Shown: positions 1 through 13,504 of the stretch, piece after piece
Numbering within the stretch: the first letter of the stretch is position 1
How the letters are laid out: every line of letters begins with the position of its first letter
From: Xestospongia muta
Lineage: Eukaryota; Porifera; Demospongiae; Haplosclerida; Petrosiidae
Assembly (NCBI GenBank): GCA_963693285.1
Contig: OY848927.1
Coordinates: forward strand, 5,756,643-5,820,642
Length of the DNA stretch: 64,000 bases
Direction of reading: 5' to 3'
Program-made: the position numbers and the translations under genes
Notes under the pieces: model-generated
Database searches by the model: none
What the model was told of the DNA's origin: nothing
The model's input: the letters and a program-made list of their open reading frames with translations, nothing else

Positions 1-1142
1 TCAGTCTAATTATAGTATCACTTTTCAGAAAACGGTGCTGCTACCAGTCAACAACGTGAAGGATATTGTGAGACTGGTTTTTCAGTACATGTGTCAATGG
101 TGATTAGTTGGCTTTTGATGTAATTGATTAATGTCTTTCTCTTTAGAATGGTAGCTCACCTCTTCTTGCTGCTGGTGTGCCTGGTCGTCGTTTTAGCAGT
201 GGTGGTTCATTTTATTATAACAATCTCACAGATCCTTTTGGACTTGATCCAAATATGGTACAACCTTTTCTTGTTCCAGCTAGCAATGGTGTGAGGAATG
301 ATGACAAGACAATCAACTTTGAAAATGTACCTTATGAACAATTTTCTTACTATGGTAAGAATGTATTGTTTTACACTTATTTTAATCTTTCTCTCTCACA
401 CACACACACGCACGCACACTATAGGATATGCTATCTCAAGTGGACGTTTTCTTAATACAACTCTAAAAAGTAAATTGCATTTTTGGCAACATTAATTGAA
501 CACTCCTCAGGTTTCATAATTTCATCACCACGCCATACTGAATTCACACAGCTAGGACGAGTGAGTTAACATTATTAGTGCATGTAATATAGTAACACCT
601 TTTTCCATAATAGGTTTATGTTATATCTAACTTAGAAAATGTATCTACTATATTTGTTGATGGTGAACAGGTTAATTAAAATATAAATGATTCTATAATT
701 GTGACTGTTTACTTTAGTATGGTGAGTATTTTGGATATTCTATTGGTGTAGCTGACCTCAATGGAGACGGGTTAGTTTCATTATAATTGCTCAGACATCC
801 TGGCAGGTGTTCTTGTGAACATTACATTCCTGTGGTTCTCTTTTTCATACCAGCTGTCATATATGTATATTTTCTACATGTAGGTGGGATGATATTCTTG
901 TTGGTGCTCCTATTTATAGTGAACCAACTTTAAGTGAACTGGGGCGTGTCTTTGTTTACTATAACAATGAAGTATGTTTTTATATGTGTGGGATGTGTGT
1001 GTATGTAACTGACTGTGATTTTTTTTATTTTTTTAAGAGTCAATTTATCAAGAGTGCTGTAATTGTTGGCACTTTTAGAAGAGGTCGTTTTGGTATCTCT
1101 ATAGCAAACCTTGGTGACTTGAACAATGACGGATTTGAAGGT

Positions 1143-1183
<41 letters not shown>

Positions 1184-2520
1184 TTCTTTCTCTTAGATGT
1201 TGCTATTAGTGCACCTTATGAAGGTAGTGGTGTAGTTTATATCTATCATGGTCAACAAATGGATGATGCGGGTTCTATTATTAATACAACATTTCAACAG
1301 GTAGATATATAGCAAGAATTAGTATATTGTTGTGTCACTGTTATATTTTATAGCGTATTGAAGGGTCTAAAATAGCAGATCAAGTGACTGATGTTACATC
1401 TGTAAGTACTTTTGGATTTTCTCTCTCTGGTACTACAGATGTTGACCAAAACACATACAGAGGTATTTTAAAGACATATTCTATTCACACAATGTTACTT
1501 TGATTGCTCAGATCTTGTAGTTGGTGCGTATGAGTCTCAGAACGTGTTTGTTCTTCGTTCAATACCAGTAGCTGTTGCTGATATCAATATTACAGGTCCT
1601 AGTGATCCAATTAGACTTGATGATTATAATTGCGGGGACCCAAATAATAACCCCGTTACATGGTAAACTAAATTATAATATTATATAACCTTATTAGTGT
1701 TATTAGTTTCATTGTAACTGTGTGTACACAATATCGAGGCAGAGGCTTAGAGTCAGGATTTAGTGAGTCAACACTATTAACATCATCAATAATCTCTCTG
1801 TCTCTCAGATACTACATATAGACTGAGTGAAATATTGATAAGTAATGCAGCACGTCGTCTGTTTTTTAACCCTTCTCTTTCAATGAATGCAATTTCAAAA
1901 GATGTGAACTATGAAGCCATTAACCAGACGTTGTGTAACAATGTCACAATCTATATCAAGGTATTCTACTATCAGTATATGCAAGTATACTTACAATTTG
2001 TTGCTCTAGAATTCTAGCAGTGTAAATAATTTCAAGTTAAGAGCTGAACTCCAGGCTATTCCTCGAGATAGCTCGGTCGTTAATACTGAAACTGTTCCTC
2101 TAGATTTATCTAATGCACCAACAATTGATGCTACACCTGCTGATATTCAAGTATGAAACAATATGATGTATTATTGTGTTCAAGTCCTTCCTTAGATTGA
2201 TGTGGCTCGAGACTGTGGTGATGATAATCAATGTCAAGCTGACGTTGTTTTGCAACTTGTCAATATTACATATTTGTGAGATTTAATTATACTAAACCAC
2301 ACCCATTTATATTACTTATTAATAGAACTTTGAGTGGTAGTCAGTCTTCTGATCAGACTAGACTGACAGTTGGAGATGTTGATAGAATATCAGTTTATTT
2401 GAACTATTTTAACAACAATACAGATGATGCTCATAATGCTTATCTTACATTTACATTACCAAGAATATTCCAACAACCACAAATTTTTCCTCGATCTGTA
2501 AGTAAATTTATAATTTCTGT

Positions 2521-2584
<64 letters not shown>

Positions 2585-4052
2585 GTTCTTCATTACTTGT
2601 AATGATACCACTCCAGGCAATACCACTCATGGAGTCTATGAATGTATTAACATCAAATCTCCATTGAAACAATCTGATGGTGTATTTATGATTTATTTAA
2701 ACTGGCAGGTACCGGCTAACAGTTTACGAGGAAATGAGGATGATTACAAAGTCCGAATAGCAATGGTAGTACCAAACACAGGCTTTGGTATGGATGTTGA
2801 CAATAGTGACAATGTACGAGAGGCTGTTATTCCTGTCCATGCTGTCTCTAACTATGCAGTGACTTTGTAAGTCTCTTCAAGACAATGAATATTATTAGTT
2901 ATATATGTGTGTGTGTGTTACTAGGTTGTTCTCGCGTAGCCAACAAGTGTATTATGGTAATGGTACTCAAATTGTTGACAATATGGCTAGTGATTTGGGG
3001 GGTCCATTAACATTGTCTGTTGATTTTCGTAACAATGGTCCATCAGATATCATAGCTGGATATTTGGACATTTTTATTCCATCAAGTTCAGCTGAGACTG
3101 GTACCAATTACTACTATTACCCTGCTAGTTTGGTAAGTTCACTTTGTATGTCATTTATATTTGTGTATATGTAGCAAAAAGACAACATCAAATGTGACGA
3201 TTCTAATCTTAATCCTGCCAACTTTCAACTGGGCTCTACAAAACGTCGTCGAAGGCGAGCCCCTGTTCATTGGGAGTTTGGTCTCTCACGTAGCCGTAGA
3301 CAAGTTCAGACCTTTAATGTGGTATGCTTGTTAACTGGTTTTCTGTACTGGTTTACTTGTTTACAGGATTGTTCTCGATCTACTGATGGTTGTATTTCTG
3401 TTCGATGTATTATAACAAACTTTACTGGTACAGCTACTATTGGTATCATAGGTTACATTGATGAGAGATTCTTTGCTGTAAGTGATAGTGTAAAATGTGA
3501 ACCAATAAATGTCATTTATTATTATCATTATAGGACAAGACAACCACATTTAATTTGAGGGCATATGCCAATGTTACTATTACAGATGATATTACTACCG
3601 GTCGAGATGCCACTAACAGTGATACCGTAAGGACAGACTATATAGTGTGTGTTTGTGTGTGTGATATTTCCTCTATTTAGAGTGATGTTGAATTAATCCG
3701 GTTTCAGACTCAAGGAGGAAGTGCCTCATTTCCATGGTATGTTGTTGTAGCTCCTGTCCTTGCTGCTTTAATCTTTGTTTTTGTTGTGGGTGTTGCACTC
3801 TACTTTGTAAGTCTTCTTGTTGAGTAGAAGAAAACTCTCTGTCTCTCTCTCTCCCTTTAGTTTGGATTCTTCCAAAGGAAGAAACATGACAAAGAAGAAG
3901 GTGAAGCTGAAGAGTTTGAACAATTCGCTGAGAATCCATTTGGTAATCCACCAGGAGGAAATGCACCACCTCAGCCAATGCCTCAGCCACCACCTCAGCC
4001 TCCACAATTTGTTGTTGATGATGACAATAAGCAAGAGGCTACAAAATTGTAA
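1..4052 (+). CDS. Integrin alpha subunit, 5' end outside window
   Basis: Cell-surface adhesion receptor chain that pairs with an integrin beta chain. The first exon in the window begins near base 29; the N-terminus lies upstream. FG-GAP beta-propeller repeats are visible, with calcium-binding loops DLNGDGWDD (split by the intron after base 770), DLNNDGFED (about 1120-1200) and DVDQNTYRD (about 1440-1520). Leg domains follow with many N-glycosylation sequons. Near 3240-3270 an arginine run (KRRRRRAP) looks like a furin-type site that could split heavy and light chains. One membrane span (WYVVVAPVLAALIFVFVVG) lies near 3736-3800, followed by GFFQRKK, a variant of the GFFKR beta-binding motif. 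The tail is proline-rich and ends in NKQEATKL before TAA at 4050. Introns are 40-150 bp and several carry long (CT)n tracts. The alpha family is clear; orthology to a particular vertebrate alpha chain is not. Confidence 0.9.
1143..1180 (+). repeat. (CT)n tract in integrin intron
   Basis: About 19 CT units on the sense strand of an integrin intron. They are followed by a short pyrimidine-rich stretch and the 3' splice site near 1196. Confidence 0.9.
2524..2584 (+). repeat. (CT)n tract running into a 3' splice site
   Basis: About 30 CT units fill most of an intron of roughly 85 bp (2500-2584). They run directly into the terminal AG, so the microsatellite itself is the polypyrimidine tract. Confidence 0.9.
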
Positions 4053-4260
4053 CAATTGTTGTTTTTTTTGTCATTTTCTTTAAAATTAGTTATAACTAAA
4101 AATATTCTATACTTTTTATGTGCTCTCTTAGGACTCAAATTTTGTAGATAATATTGTGTAGTTTATAATTATATTCATGGTTTAAAATAATGTGTTATTA
4201 TTATTAATAAGTAGGAGCGGTTATCAAATTAATTATATAAACTATTGTACTTCAGTGTAA

Positions 4261-4290
4261 GTAGACGCTGTTCGCTTCTCTAACGTCTAC
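4261..4290 (+). promoter_or_regulatory. Inverted repeat just before the FMNL start codon
   Basis: GTAGACG (4261-4267) and CGTCTAC (4284-4290) are perfect 7-bp arms around a 16-nt loop, ending 3 bases before the ATG. It could be a 5' UTR hairpin or a dimeric binding site. Confidence 0.4.
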
Positions 4291-4293
4291 ACG

Positions 4294-7200
4294 ATGGGTA
4301 ACAGCCATTCTGGTGATAGTTTAAGATTCTCAGATCAGTCTACTACACGTATTCCGTCAAGTGAAGAGCTAGAGAGGACATTTGAGCAGTTGGTGGTAAG
4401 TTAGTCTATGGGCCATGTGTCAACATTATGATAGTAATAATAATTGTAATGTATGCGATAAATCGAACATGTTGGTATGTATATATGGACGGATTAATGG
4501 CTGAATGGACAGCTAGATTGTATATGGTATTAGTACATTATCATGGAGAAGGAGTGGCTATGATATATGATCTTGTTGAAGTCGCAGATGTTATGATGGT
4601 TAATAGATCTTGTTTGTTTTGTAAATGTCAGCTGGTGACATCTTTTGTTATTTATTCTCTTAATCGTTTCCTTCACTAATGAAAGCGTCCATTACTCTTA
4701 CATTACTAGAGTTGTTCCATTAAGAACTAAATATTGTCAACATGACATTTTTGACTGAATAGCAAACGAAAGGGAAACATCATAATAACCTGTCAACATG
4801 TTTAAATTCTGTGTATTAATGCACCATCCTGTGTAGTTTATACAACCATAGTAACTGTTAACAGTTAGTAAACAGATTGTAATGCTTTAGAAACACTGTT
4901 CTGATTATGTTGAGTCAACTTTCCTTATCTCTCTTATAGGCATCCATGGATTTACCTGATGACAAGAAACAGGCAGTCCTTGGCACTTCAGAAGAGAAAA
5001 AACGTTTGATGGTAAGAGATTATTTACGACAAACCAACCAGATGCCACCTAAATTCTACATTGCAAAGTTCTCACATGTCATGGAGGCAGAAAATGCTAA
5101 GGTACACACACACACACACACATAATTATTTTATCTGCTTTTTATCTTATTTTTTAGAAAGCTAGAAAACGTTCACTAGATACAGCTCATCACTTGAGAG
5201 GTCTGGAGATTTCATTAAGAACTAATAAAATCAGGTACTTCTCTTCATTAGACTCTTTAAAATTAATATATTTTTATTATTTTTTAATAGTTGGGTTCAA
5301 GATTTTTTGGACGATAACAATGCTGGTTTACAAAAGCTGGTACAATACATGAGATTTCGATATGAACTGGAAAAGAGAATGTAAAAATTATACATCTTGT
5401 TGTTCATAAATCATCAATTTCTGTATCTCCTTTCATCTAACTGTCCATTTCATCCAACAACTGTCCATTTCATCCATCAACTGTCCATTTCATCCAACAA
5501 CTGTCCATTTCATCCAACAACTGTCCATTTCATCCATCAACTGTCCATTTCATCCAACAACTGTCCATTTCATCCATCAACTGTCCATTTCATTGATCTA
5601 ACTGTCCATTTCATCCATCTAACTGTCCATTTCATCCACCAACTGTCCATTTCATTGATCTAACTGTCCATTTCATCCATCTAACTGTCCATTTTACCCA
5701 TCTAACTCTTTGTTTGTTGATCCATCTATCCATTACTTTCTGTTTAGGATGCAAAAGAGAAATAAACACACATTAACAAGAACACAAAGTCTTGATAGTG
5801 GTCTTAATACGTCATCATTGTCATCTCACTCATCTTCATGTCACTCTTCTCTCTATTCCTCTGTTATTCTAAATAATACTGAAATATCAGATATACATAT
5901 TTGTATTTTGTGTTTGAGAGCTCTCATGAATAATGCAGTAAGTGGGTGGGGCAAAATTGGGTTGCTAAGTAACAAAAAAGAATCTTTTTTATGACGTGTT
6001 TATTAATAGCAATTATATTATATTTTATATGGTATTTGTTATCACTTGTTTATAGTGTAAGTTCCATTAGATTAAAGTCATATTTGGTAATAATTTTGTT
6101 TCTTCTTTATCAGATTAAAATTTGTAATGTTATGCCACCTTTTACCATATATGGTAAATACAGTCAGTCAGGGCTGTTAGCTGAGAGACATAGTTGTTTT
6201 AGAGTTTGTTTAATGATTTCCTTTATACTTACAAAGTAAAAGCTGTTACTCTTTTGATAATTATACATGTGTATATATATCTTCATTAATGTAAACCAAA
6301 TCATGTCTGAATATAAATTGGGAATTCATTTAGTTTTTTTGTTATTGTCTTTCTCACAGCATGGATTTGCTGCAGTAATGAAGGACAAAGAGGCTATAAC
6401 TGTCATGGTGTTGTCTATGTTTTTTGGAACACAGAGGTATAGTATGGTTTATATCATGTCTGTTTATATGTCCCTCTTATTAGGACAATAATTACAGTAG
6501 TTGAGTTACTGGGAGCAGTATGTTTGGTACGAGGTGGCCATATAAAAGTCATTGAAGCTGTCGATAATTTCAAGAAAGAATTTGATGAACAACATCGTTT
6601 TGAGCATTTAGTTCACTTCTTTATGGATCATCGCAATGTGTCCATAGAGTTCCAGCTGGCTTGTATGAATTTTATCAATGTTGTCGTCCATTCAGCAGAG
6701 GATGTAAATTTTAGAGTTCACTTGCAATATGAGTTTACTGTTCTTGGTCTTGATGAATATCTCCAGGTATATAATATATGGACAGCTAGACTATACATTA
6801 GGAATTATACTATAGATGGGTAGATGGATGGAGTGATTGATAATGAAAGACAAGTATATTTTCTTTAGTTTTTAAAGGGCTCACAAGACTCGGCTCAAAA
6901 TTTATTAGATCAGATACAAGCTTATGAAGAGAACTATTTCAATGTATCTGAACTTGTTGAAGAATCTCAGTCTAAAGCTGAGGCTCTGGCATTAGTAGAG
7001 GATATTAAGAAGCAAATGGAAGAAGTTAGTAATGTCTCCCTCTCTCTTTAAGATATGACTTTTTAATACTGTCTTTAGGTACAAGAGAAACATTCTGCAG
7101 CTGAATTTCAGTCTTTAAAGAGAATAGGTACAATTTTCAAGTCACATGATAGTCACATGACATAATATTATCTAGCTGAACTGGAAAAGCAAGTTGTTGA

Positions 7201-9930
7201 GTTAAAGAAAGTTATGCAAGGAAGTGGCGGCAATCAACCTGTTAATGCAGTCTCACCTCCACCTCCTCCCCCACCCCCTCCACCTCCTGGGGGTCCTCCC
7301 CCACCACCACCTCCCCCTCCTCCTTCAAGTGGTGGTCCACCCCCTCCTCCACCTCCTCCTGGCCCTGGAGGAGGACCTCCAATGCCACTTCCTCCACCTG
7401 GTGCTACTCCACTCCTTCCTGGTGGTAAGAAAGGAATAAGTAAGTTACATCCTATAAAAATGGAAATAATAAATTTGTCCTAGCATTTCAAGGAAGGAAG
7501 ACAATACAAACAAAACACAAACTTCCGTTATTAAATTGGGTATCCATGCCTGCAACACAAGTAGCTGGAACTGTGTTTAGTTCTCTGGATGACGAAAAGA
7601 TTCTTAACTCACTGGATTTTAGTGATTTTGAAGAGAAATTCAAATTAGTTGGGACTGGAAAAACATTACCTGTTCAAACTAAAGGCAGTCCTTCATTGTC
7701 TTCAAAAAGTATACGATCTGATGCACATCCTGATGTAGAACAGAGCCTTCTTGAACCAAAGAGAATTCAAAATGTAGCCATTGCTCGTCGTAAAGTATCT
7801 GCCCCTCCTGAAGTGTTGAAACAGCAGATTGCTGGGTGAGTAATTGTGTAGAGCTCTTCTTTCATATATATTTCATTCTTTATAGAATTGATCTGGAAGC
7901 ATTGCCATTAGAACATGTTGAAATATTGAATAAGATTGTTCCAACAGATGATGAAATCAAGAAATTTCAACAATTTGTCAAAGACAAGAAGAATCCTAAA
8001 ACATTACCACCTAATGATAAATTTCTCTTTGAAGTAATGGTTGTTTGTCCTGTTAACAATATGTCCATCAATCTATTAATAGATTAATCCATCTATTCAT
8101 TAATCCACCATTCATTAAACTATTAATTCATTAATCTATTAATTCATTAATCCATCCATTCATTAATCTATTAATTCATTAATCCATCCATTCATTAATC
8201 TATTAATTCATTAATCCATCCATTCATTAATCTATTAATTGATTAATCCATCCATTCATTAATCCATCCATCCATTCATTAATCTATTAATTGATTAATC
8301 CATCCATTCATTAATCTATTAATTCATTAATCCATCCATTCATTAATCCATCCATCCATTCATTAATCTATTAATTGATTAATCCATCCATTCATTAATC
8401 TATTAATTCATTAATCCATCCATTCATTAATCCATCCATCCATCTAGTTACATAACATAGAGAGACTCAGACCGAGACTACAAGTAATGTTATATTTTGG
8501 TAATGTTGAAGATGATCTACAGATGGCAATCCCAGTAAGAGATGAGTTATAGTATATTAGTATACTCTATATATATTATAGCAAATAGATGCTGTTATTG
8601 CTGCTTCAAAATCATTAATAGCTTCAGATAATTTTAAAAAGATTATCGAGGTACTTACTCTCTAATGTTTTTACATCATATGTATGTACTTGTCCAGGTT
8701 GTACTAGCATTTGGTAATTACATTAACAGTGGGAAAAGGGGCGGAGTCTATGGATTCAAACTCCAGTCATTTGACATTGTAAGTCTTCTATAGTATCTAT
8801 ATTTATTGACCACACCCCTTTTAATTAGTTGAGTGAGTTCCGCTCACCAACTGATAGAAAACTGACTCTGATACATTACATAGCAGAGATTATTAGATTT
8901 CATTATCCAAATGCTTTATCTGCTATAAATGAGCTTTCCTACTTGGAAAAGGCTGGAACTGGTGAGTAGGTGTGGTTTTTGTTTTGTCATGTGACTTATC
9001 TGTTTAGTTCATATGGATTTACTCGGAAGTGATGTGAGAGAGATGGTCAAAGGAATGAAGTTGGCAACTACTGAACTGGTTAATAATAAACACAATAAAA
9101 AATTAAAGGTAATTAATAACATAGTATACATAACATACATTATATAGTACTACACAATGTAATACATTTATTTGTATACAGAATTTTTGTCTGGAGATGG
9201 AACCTCGTATTACACGAGTTGAACAAGATTATCAGACAGCAAAAGTAGGGAGATATAGAGAGGGGGTGTGGTTACTATCTTTGCTCGCATAGGATGCATT
9301 TCTTGAAGTTGTTCAATATTTTGGAGAAAATCCTAAGTTGGCTCAACCAAACAGTATATTTCCAGTAATACAGCGATTTATTGTGGCTCTTGAAGTCAGT
9401 ACTTTCTACTTGTAGTATGAAATAACTTATATTTCTTAGAAAGCAGATAATGAAAATATGGAAAGGATCAGATTAGAAGAAGTAATATACACTAGTAGAC
9501 TCATACTCATACCACTAATAGACTCATGCCCATACTGTATGGATGTGAGTCTATATGTCACATGGCTCAAATAATAGGCTCATTTTCAAACCACATAGAC
9601 TCGTAACCATATTACATGTAAACTCATACTCATACTGACATCTATTTTTTCTAGGCCAGACAAGCTGAGGCCAGAGCTAAAAGAGAACAAGTAAATAATG
9701 TTTTGATTTATTTTTAAATTCCTTTATTATAGGAGGGGGGTGGAGTTGAAGTGTTGCAACAAGTGTATGATGGAGCTATTGATATGTTAATTACTGAACT
9801 TAAAGCTAATGCATTTAAACCTAAGGAATATCGTAAAAGTCGAGCCTTTTATCGTTCTTCTTCTCAAACTAGTGTCACTTCAGACCAATCATTACGCAGA
9901 ACACTCAGTCGTTCAAATGCAGCTACTTAA
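4294..9930 (+). CDS. FMNL: Formin-like protein (FMNL/FRL class)
   Basis: Actin nucleator and elongator. The start MGNSHSGDS has the glycine and serine of an N-myristoylation signal, as in FMNL proteins. Next come the GTPase-binding and FH3 region, with matches such as [39 protein letters not shown] and [16 protein letters not shown] proline-rich FH1 segment (about 7250-7420) follows. The FH2 domain runs from about 7500 ([19 protein letters not shown]) to about 9680. A C-terminal DAD-like helix, [13 protein letters not shown] (about 9775), is followed by a basic stretch, as expected for an autoinhibited formin. The first intron is about 540 bp and two introns hold minisatellites (5441-5706 and 8043-8450). 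The stop at 9928-9930 is followed by AATAAA at 10021. The symbol denotes the class; the family matches FMNL better than DIAPH or DAAM because of the MGN start and the FH3 sequence. Confidence 0.93.
5441..5706. repeat. 20-21 bp minisatellite in FMNL intron
   Basis: Thirteen tandem units starting CTGTCCATTT, at 20-bp spacing up to 5581 and about 21-bp spacing after that. It lies between the exon ending near 5383 and the exon starting near 5750. A long open frame across it is an artefact of the repeat. Confidence 0.9.
8043..8450. repeat. 32-bp-type AT-rich minisatellite in FMNL FH2 intron
   Basis: Interleaved units built from CATTAATCTATTAATTC and ATTAATCCATCCATT, with a main period near 32 bp and shorter variant units. 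It fills most of one intron within the FH2 region. Confidence 0.85.
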
Positions 9931-10140
9931 TTTGTAAAATAGTTATTCTTAACTGGTTATATTAACCAGATTTTAATTGTGTGTATTCTGTACAATATAT
10001 CAATCATTCAAGTTCAATTAAATAAACAAATACAAAACTAAAAGAAACACAGTGACTATCAAATCAGCACTAACTACTAATAAAGAAAATTTATTTCACA
10101 CTCAACAACTAATAAATTATATTTGTCTTTAATTAATTAA

Positions 10141-12043
10141 TTATTGACTTTTGTTCATCTTCTTCCATATTGATCTCAGTTTCATTAATTCAATTGGTAT
10201 GTTACGTTTCAAGATGGCTGATGCACACAACACACCACCAAACAGACCACCAACAAACCCAACACAAAAAACATCTTGACCTGCTAAATACAGACCACTC
10301 ACTGGAGTCTCAGGGCGGAGCTCAGTCTGGACATATGGATCAAACCTGTTTACATCATGATTCAAACCATACACCTCACCACTATACGATTCAAGATAAT
10401 ATTGGTTACTAAGAGGTGTTCCAACTTCGAAATATTCTAATTTATCTTCAAGGTGAGGATACATAATACATAATTGTTGCCACATTTGACGACCCAGTTT
10501 CATTTTGAATGAAGTGTAATCATCACCACGATGCATCACCTTTTCATCTTTCCATTCTTCAAACCATTTAGACGGTGTTAATGTTATCAATTCAGCAGTA
10601 GATTTACCAGGATAGCGAGAATTAAAAGTGGGATCTTTTGCCGAGGGAAATGATATAAATATGATTGGTACACTTGCAGATTTTGCATCTTCAGGAGTTA
10701 GCACCATGTAATTTAATCCCACATTCTCAATCTTTTCATCTGTGAATGCCCATATGTTCTGAGCTGTTAATCCAAGTTCTTCTTTAGTACCATCAAGACC
10801 AACAAAAACTGATATCACTCCAATGCTCGGCTCAACCTTTTTTGTGAGACAATCCATCTGATATTTCTTGGTCACATGACCCGGTAGTAATCTATGAACA
10901 GTGTTCATGAGTCCAGCATCCGATATAATCAATGGAGCCATTATCGTATACTCCTGTTTACCTTTAGTGACTTTAACACCTACAGCACAACCATTATTCA
11001 CTATAATCTCCTTCACTCTCACCCTCACAAGAACACGTCCTCCAGTAGCTTCAATGGTGGGTATCATATTGTATGCTATCTCACTAGCTCCACCTTTTGG
11101 ATAAAAGGTTCCTAACATTGTATGCATTACCATAATAGAGTGCATTGCAAAAGATGCTTTATCAGGGGAAGTACCTACACAAAGACAGGGTCAGAATATA
11201 AATATATACATTTCATAATAACTTACCATAGTTTCCATAACTATAAATAAAAGCTGATCGAAGATGAACGTTATCAGTAATCTCATCCAAAACTTCAGAG
11301 ATTGTTCTCTTCAAGTATTTCAAACAAGGAAAATACCAAGACATTACTCTCAGTGTTAGAAGACATTTTACCAATGGTTTTGGTAATAATTTTAACATCA
11401 TTATTACATTTGCGCACCAAGCTGCTTCTCTCATGCATTGAAAGAACTTGTGAATGGCTTTCTCTTCATCTGGAAATTTGTTAATGAGATATTGTTTCTG
11501 TTTTTCGCGACCGACCTCGTATTCATATCGATGTTCATAGTTCTGTCCCATAGCCAGTATATCATAGATATTATCCAAAGGGACCCAGTCTAGCTTTCCA
11601 TTAGTAAGTTGATCAATTAGTATGCGTCCCATACTTCCTTCTTCAATATTACCAACATAATGTATGCCAACATCAAATTCAAATCCTTTCTCAGCAAAGA
11701 CATGGCAACATCCACCAGCTTGATCATGTTGATCTAATACTAGTACTTTCTTGCCTGCTTTAGCCAAAAGACCAGCTGAAGTTAGTCCACCTATTCCACT
11801 GCCTATGACAATAGCATCTAATGATTTGGGTACTTTGTCAATGGAGAAAGCATTTTTTAATACTTTATCTCTTTTACTCTGATCTAGTTCAATTTCAACA
11901 TTGCCATGACTATTGGTTAGAAGGTCATAGTGAAAGAGATAATCTTGTTTTGAAGGTGTTCTAAAGAACCACAACTTCTTAAACAGATTTCTGACTGCTA
12001 ATACAATCACAAAAATAACTCCTGCACAAATGTACACCAACAT
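10141..12043 (-). CDS. RETSAT: All-trans-retinol 13,14-reductase (RetSat)-like flavoprotein
   Basis: Membrane-anchored FAD/NAD-dependent carotenoid or retinoid oxidoreductase; RetSat saturates the 13,14 double bond of retinol. Two exons (12043-11227 and 11174-10141) join around a 52-bp intron with GTAAGT and TAG ends. The proposed ATG at 12043 gives an N-terminal hydrophobic anchor (MLVYICAGVIFVIVLAVRN). The frame stays open upstream to about 12103 without an ATG, so a further 5' exon is possible. The dinucleotide-binding motif DAIVIGSGIGGLTSAGLLAK lies about 75 residues in. Family matches continue with GTFYPKGGASEIAYN, FPSAKDPTF, the C-terminal flavin-contact segment GLYLAGQDVFCVGFVGG and a final SAILKRN block. 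FMNL ends 210 bp away, tail to tail. A decayed copy of the last exon lies upstream at about 12171-12282. The true substrate cannot be read from sequence. Confidence 0.9.
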
Positions 12044-12170
12044 GACCCTGTTGATAAATGACTTCCTCTTAGGACCACATGTCACTTTTTCTATTATCTT
12101 CAATGGCTTCCTGTATAATCCAACTTTTGTTATGACATCATGAATATTTTTAATTTATTAAAATACTGTT

Positions 12171-12282
12171 GATACATTTCAAGATGGTTGTTGCACATAA
12201 TACACCACCAACCAGACCACCAACAACCCCAACGCAAAACACATCTTGACCTGTTAAATACAGACCATTCATTGGAGTCTAA
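12171..12282 (-). pseudogene. Duplicated fragment of RetSat C-terminal exon
   Basis: About 100 bp matches 10212-10311 with about 11 mismatches and no gaps. The minus-strand frame is still open and reads GLYLTGQDVFCVGVVGG and VLCATTILK, the same flavin-contact segment as in the intact gene. Homology stops abruptly on both sides, and no other part of a second RetSat gene is seen. It is most simply the last remnant of a tandem paralogue. Confidence 0.8.
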
Positions 12283-12330
12283 GTGTAAAATGACCTGTAC
12301 CTGCATGTGTCATGAGGACATGTTAATGAC

Positions 12331-12518
12331 ATATGGCTAAAGACAGGAATGTTTCTATCAGAAATTCATAAAATGGGTGTTGCAATTACAGATAACCATT
12401 AATAATAAGTATCATGACACTGTGCTCCTGAATGCATTACAACTGGAGACATTGGCATAAATTAAAAAAGAAATTGAACAATCTACCAGATGAAATAATT
12501 GACTTCCAAATGATATTA
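12331..12518. repeat. Island repeat R, copy 1
   Basis: About 190 bp starting GGCTAAAGACAGGAAT and ending near TGAAATAATTGACTTC. It is nearly 90% identical by eye to a second copy at 14724-14910 in the same orientation. No open reading frame runs through both copies. It lies next to the RetSat fragment. Confidence 0.8.
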
Positions 12519-13009
12519 ATATATCGTTCTCTGGTTGGTTAAATATCTCTTTATATAATGTTGTTATAGATAGTATTAGGTGGTTCAGATAGGATATGTA
12601 ATCTTTGTATATACAACAATCACAGATACCTTTATTAAAGGCAGAGAGATGTATGACATTATCCATCCGCTATAATTAGCTTTTGTGTATTGTAGACAGT
12701 GTAATTACTCAAGTTGTGTGGCCTCTATTGTGGCCTGTTGTATTGATCACTGAAGATACAGCATCATTGAAGTAGGATGAATGGATGGAAGATTATAATA
12801 GATAGTTATGATATCATTCTATTTATAAAACAGGTGATTTGGATATATTAATATATATTAATATTGTACAATCTTATTAATTTCATATTAAAGTATGGTG
12901 TTTCTTTGCAGGCTACCTAGACACTTAAAAATGTAAATACATGTAATATAAATATTAATTGCTCCTACTAAACCTTAAACTTGTACCATTCAGGCCCAGC
13001 TCAATATTC

Positions 13010-13410
13010 CATCATATTTAAAAAAGATATGTTGTATCGCCCCAAACAATCACCACTGACTCACTGATGGGGCCTTCTACTTAGTATCTAGAATTCCCTG
13101 CTATTGCTAGTTAGGACCACCATGTGGCATGGTAACCTTTGTTCGAAGACAAGGTAATCCTGGCTGGAGCATTGGCCTTCACTTCAAACTAGCTGTATAA
13201 AATTAAAGCTATATTTTTAAGAGCCTAGTTTTTTAAAACTAGTTCCATTTAAGTAAACTAGAACAACACTACTATATTCATTTTTATCATTGATTAATTA
13301 ATAGGCTCCACAAAGAAACAATCTCATAACCAGTAAGTTAAATTCTTTTAAGTCACATATAGTTAATTTCATGTTTATGTTAGATCATATCATGATAAGA
13401 TCCTAAATGC
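13010..13410. repeat. Tandem unit, copy 1 (internally deleted)
   Basis: Segment A (about 13020-13195) and segment B (about 13196-13400) both recur in copy 2. In copy 2, about 345 bp separates A from B. Here they are joined directly at about 13196, so this copy probably suffered an internal deletion. Confidence 0.75.
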
Positions 13411-13504
13411 TCTTATTAAATATTCTTTAAATATTCTTAAAATACTCTTAAAAATGATTTATAATTAAATAGATAATTAAGGTTTATTTATAATTAAATA
13501 GAGT

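Noticed and set aside
4428..4679. 83-codon ORF with hydrophobic start in the first FMNL intron
   Set aside because: It lies within a single intron and has no recognisable domain; FMNL coding continues cleanly across it.
5441..5706. Regular 20-bp repeats resembling a CRISPR array
   Set aside because: Units are contiguous with no unique spacers, sit inside a formin intron of an animal gene, and no cas genes are present.
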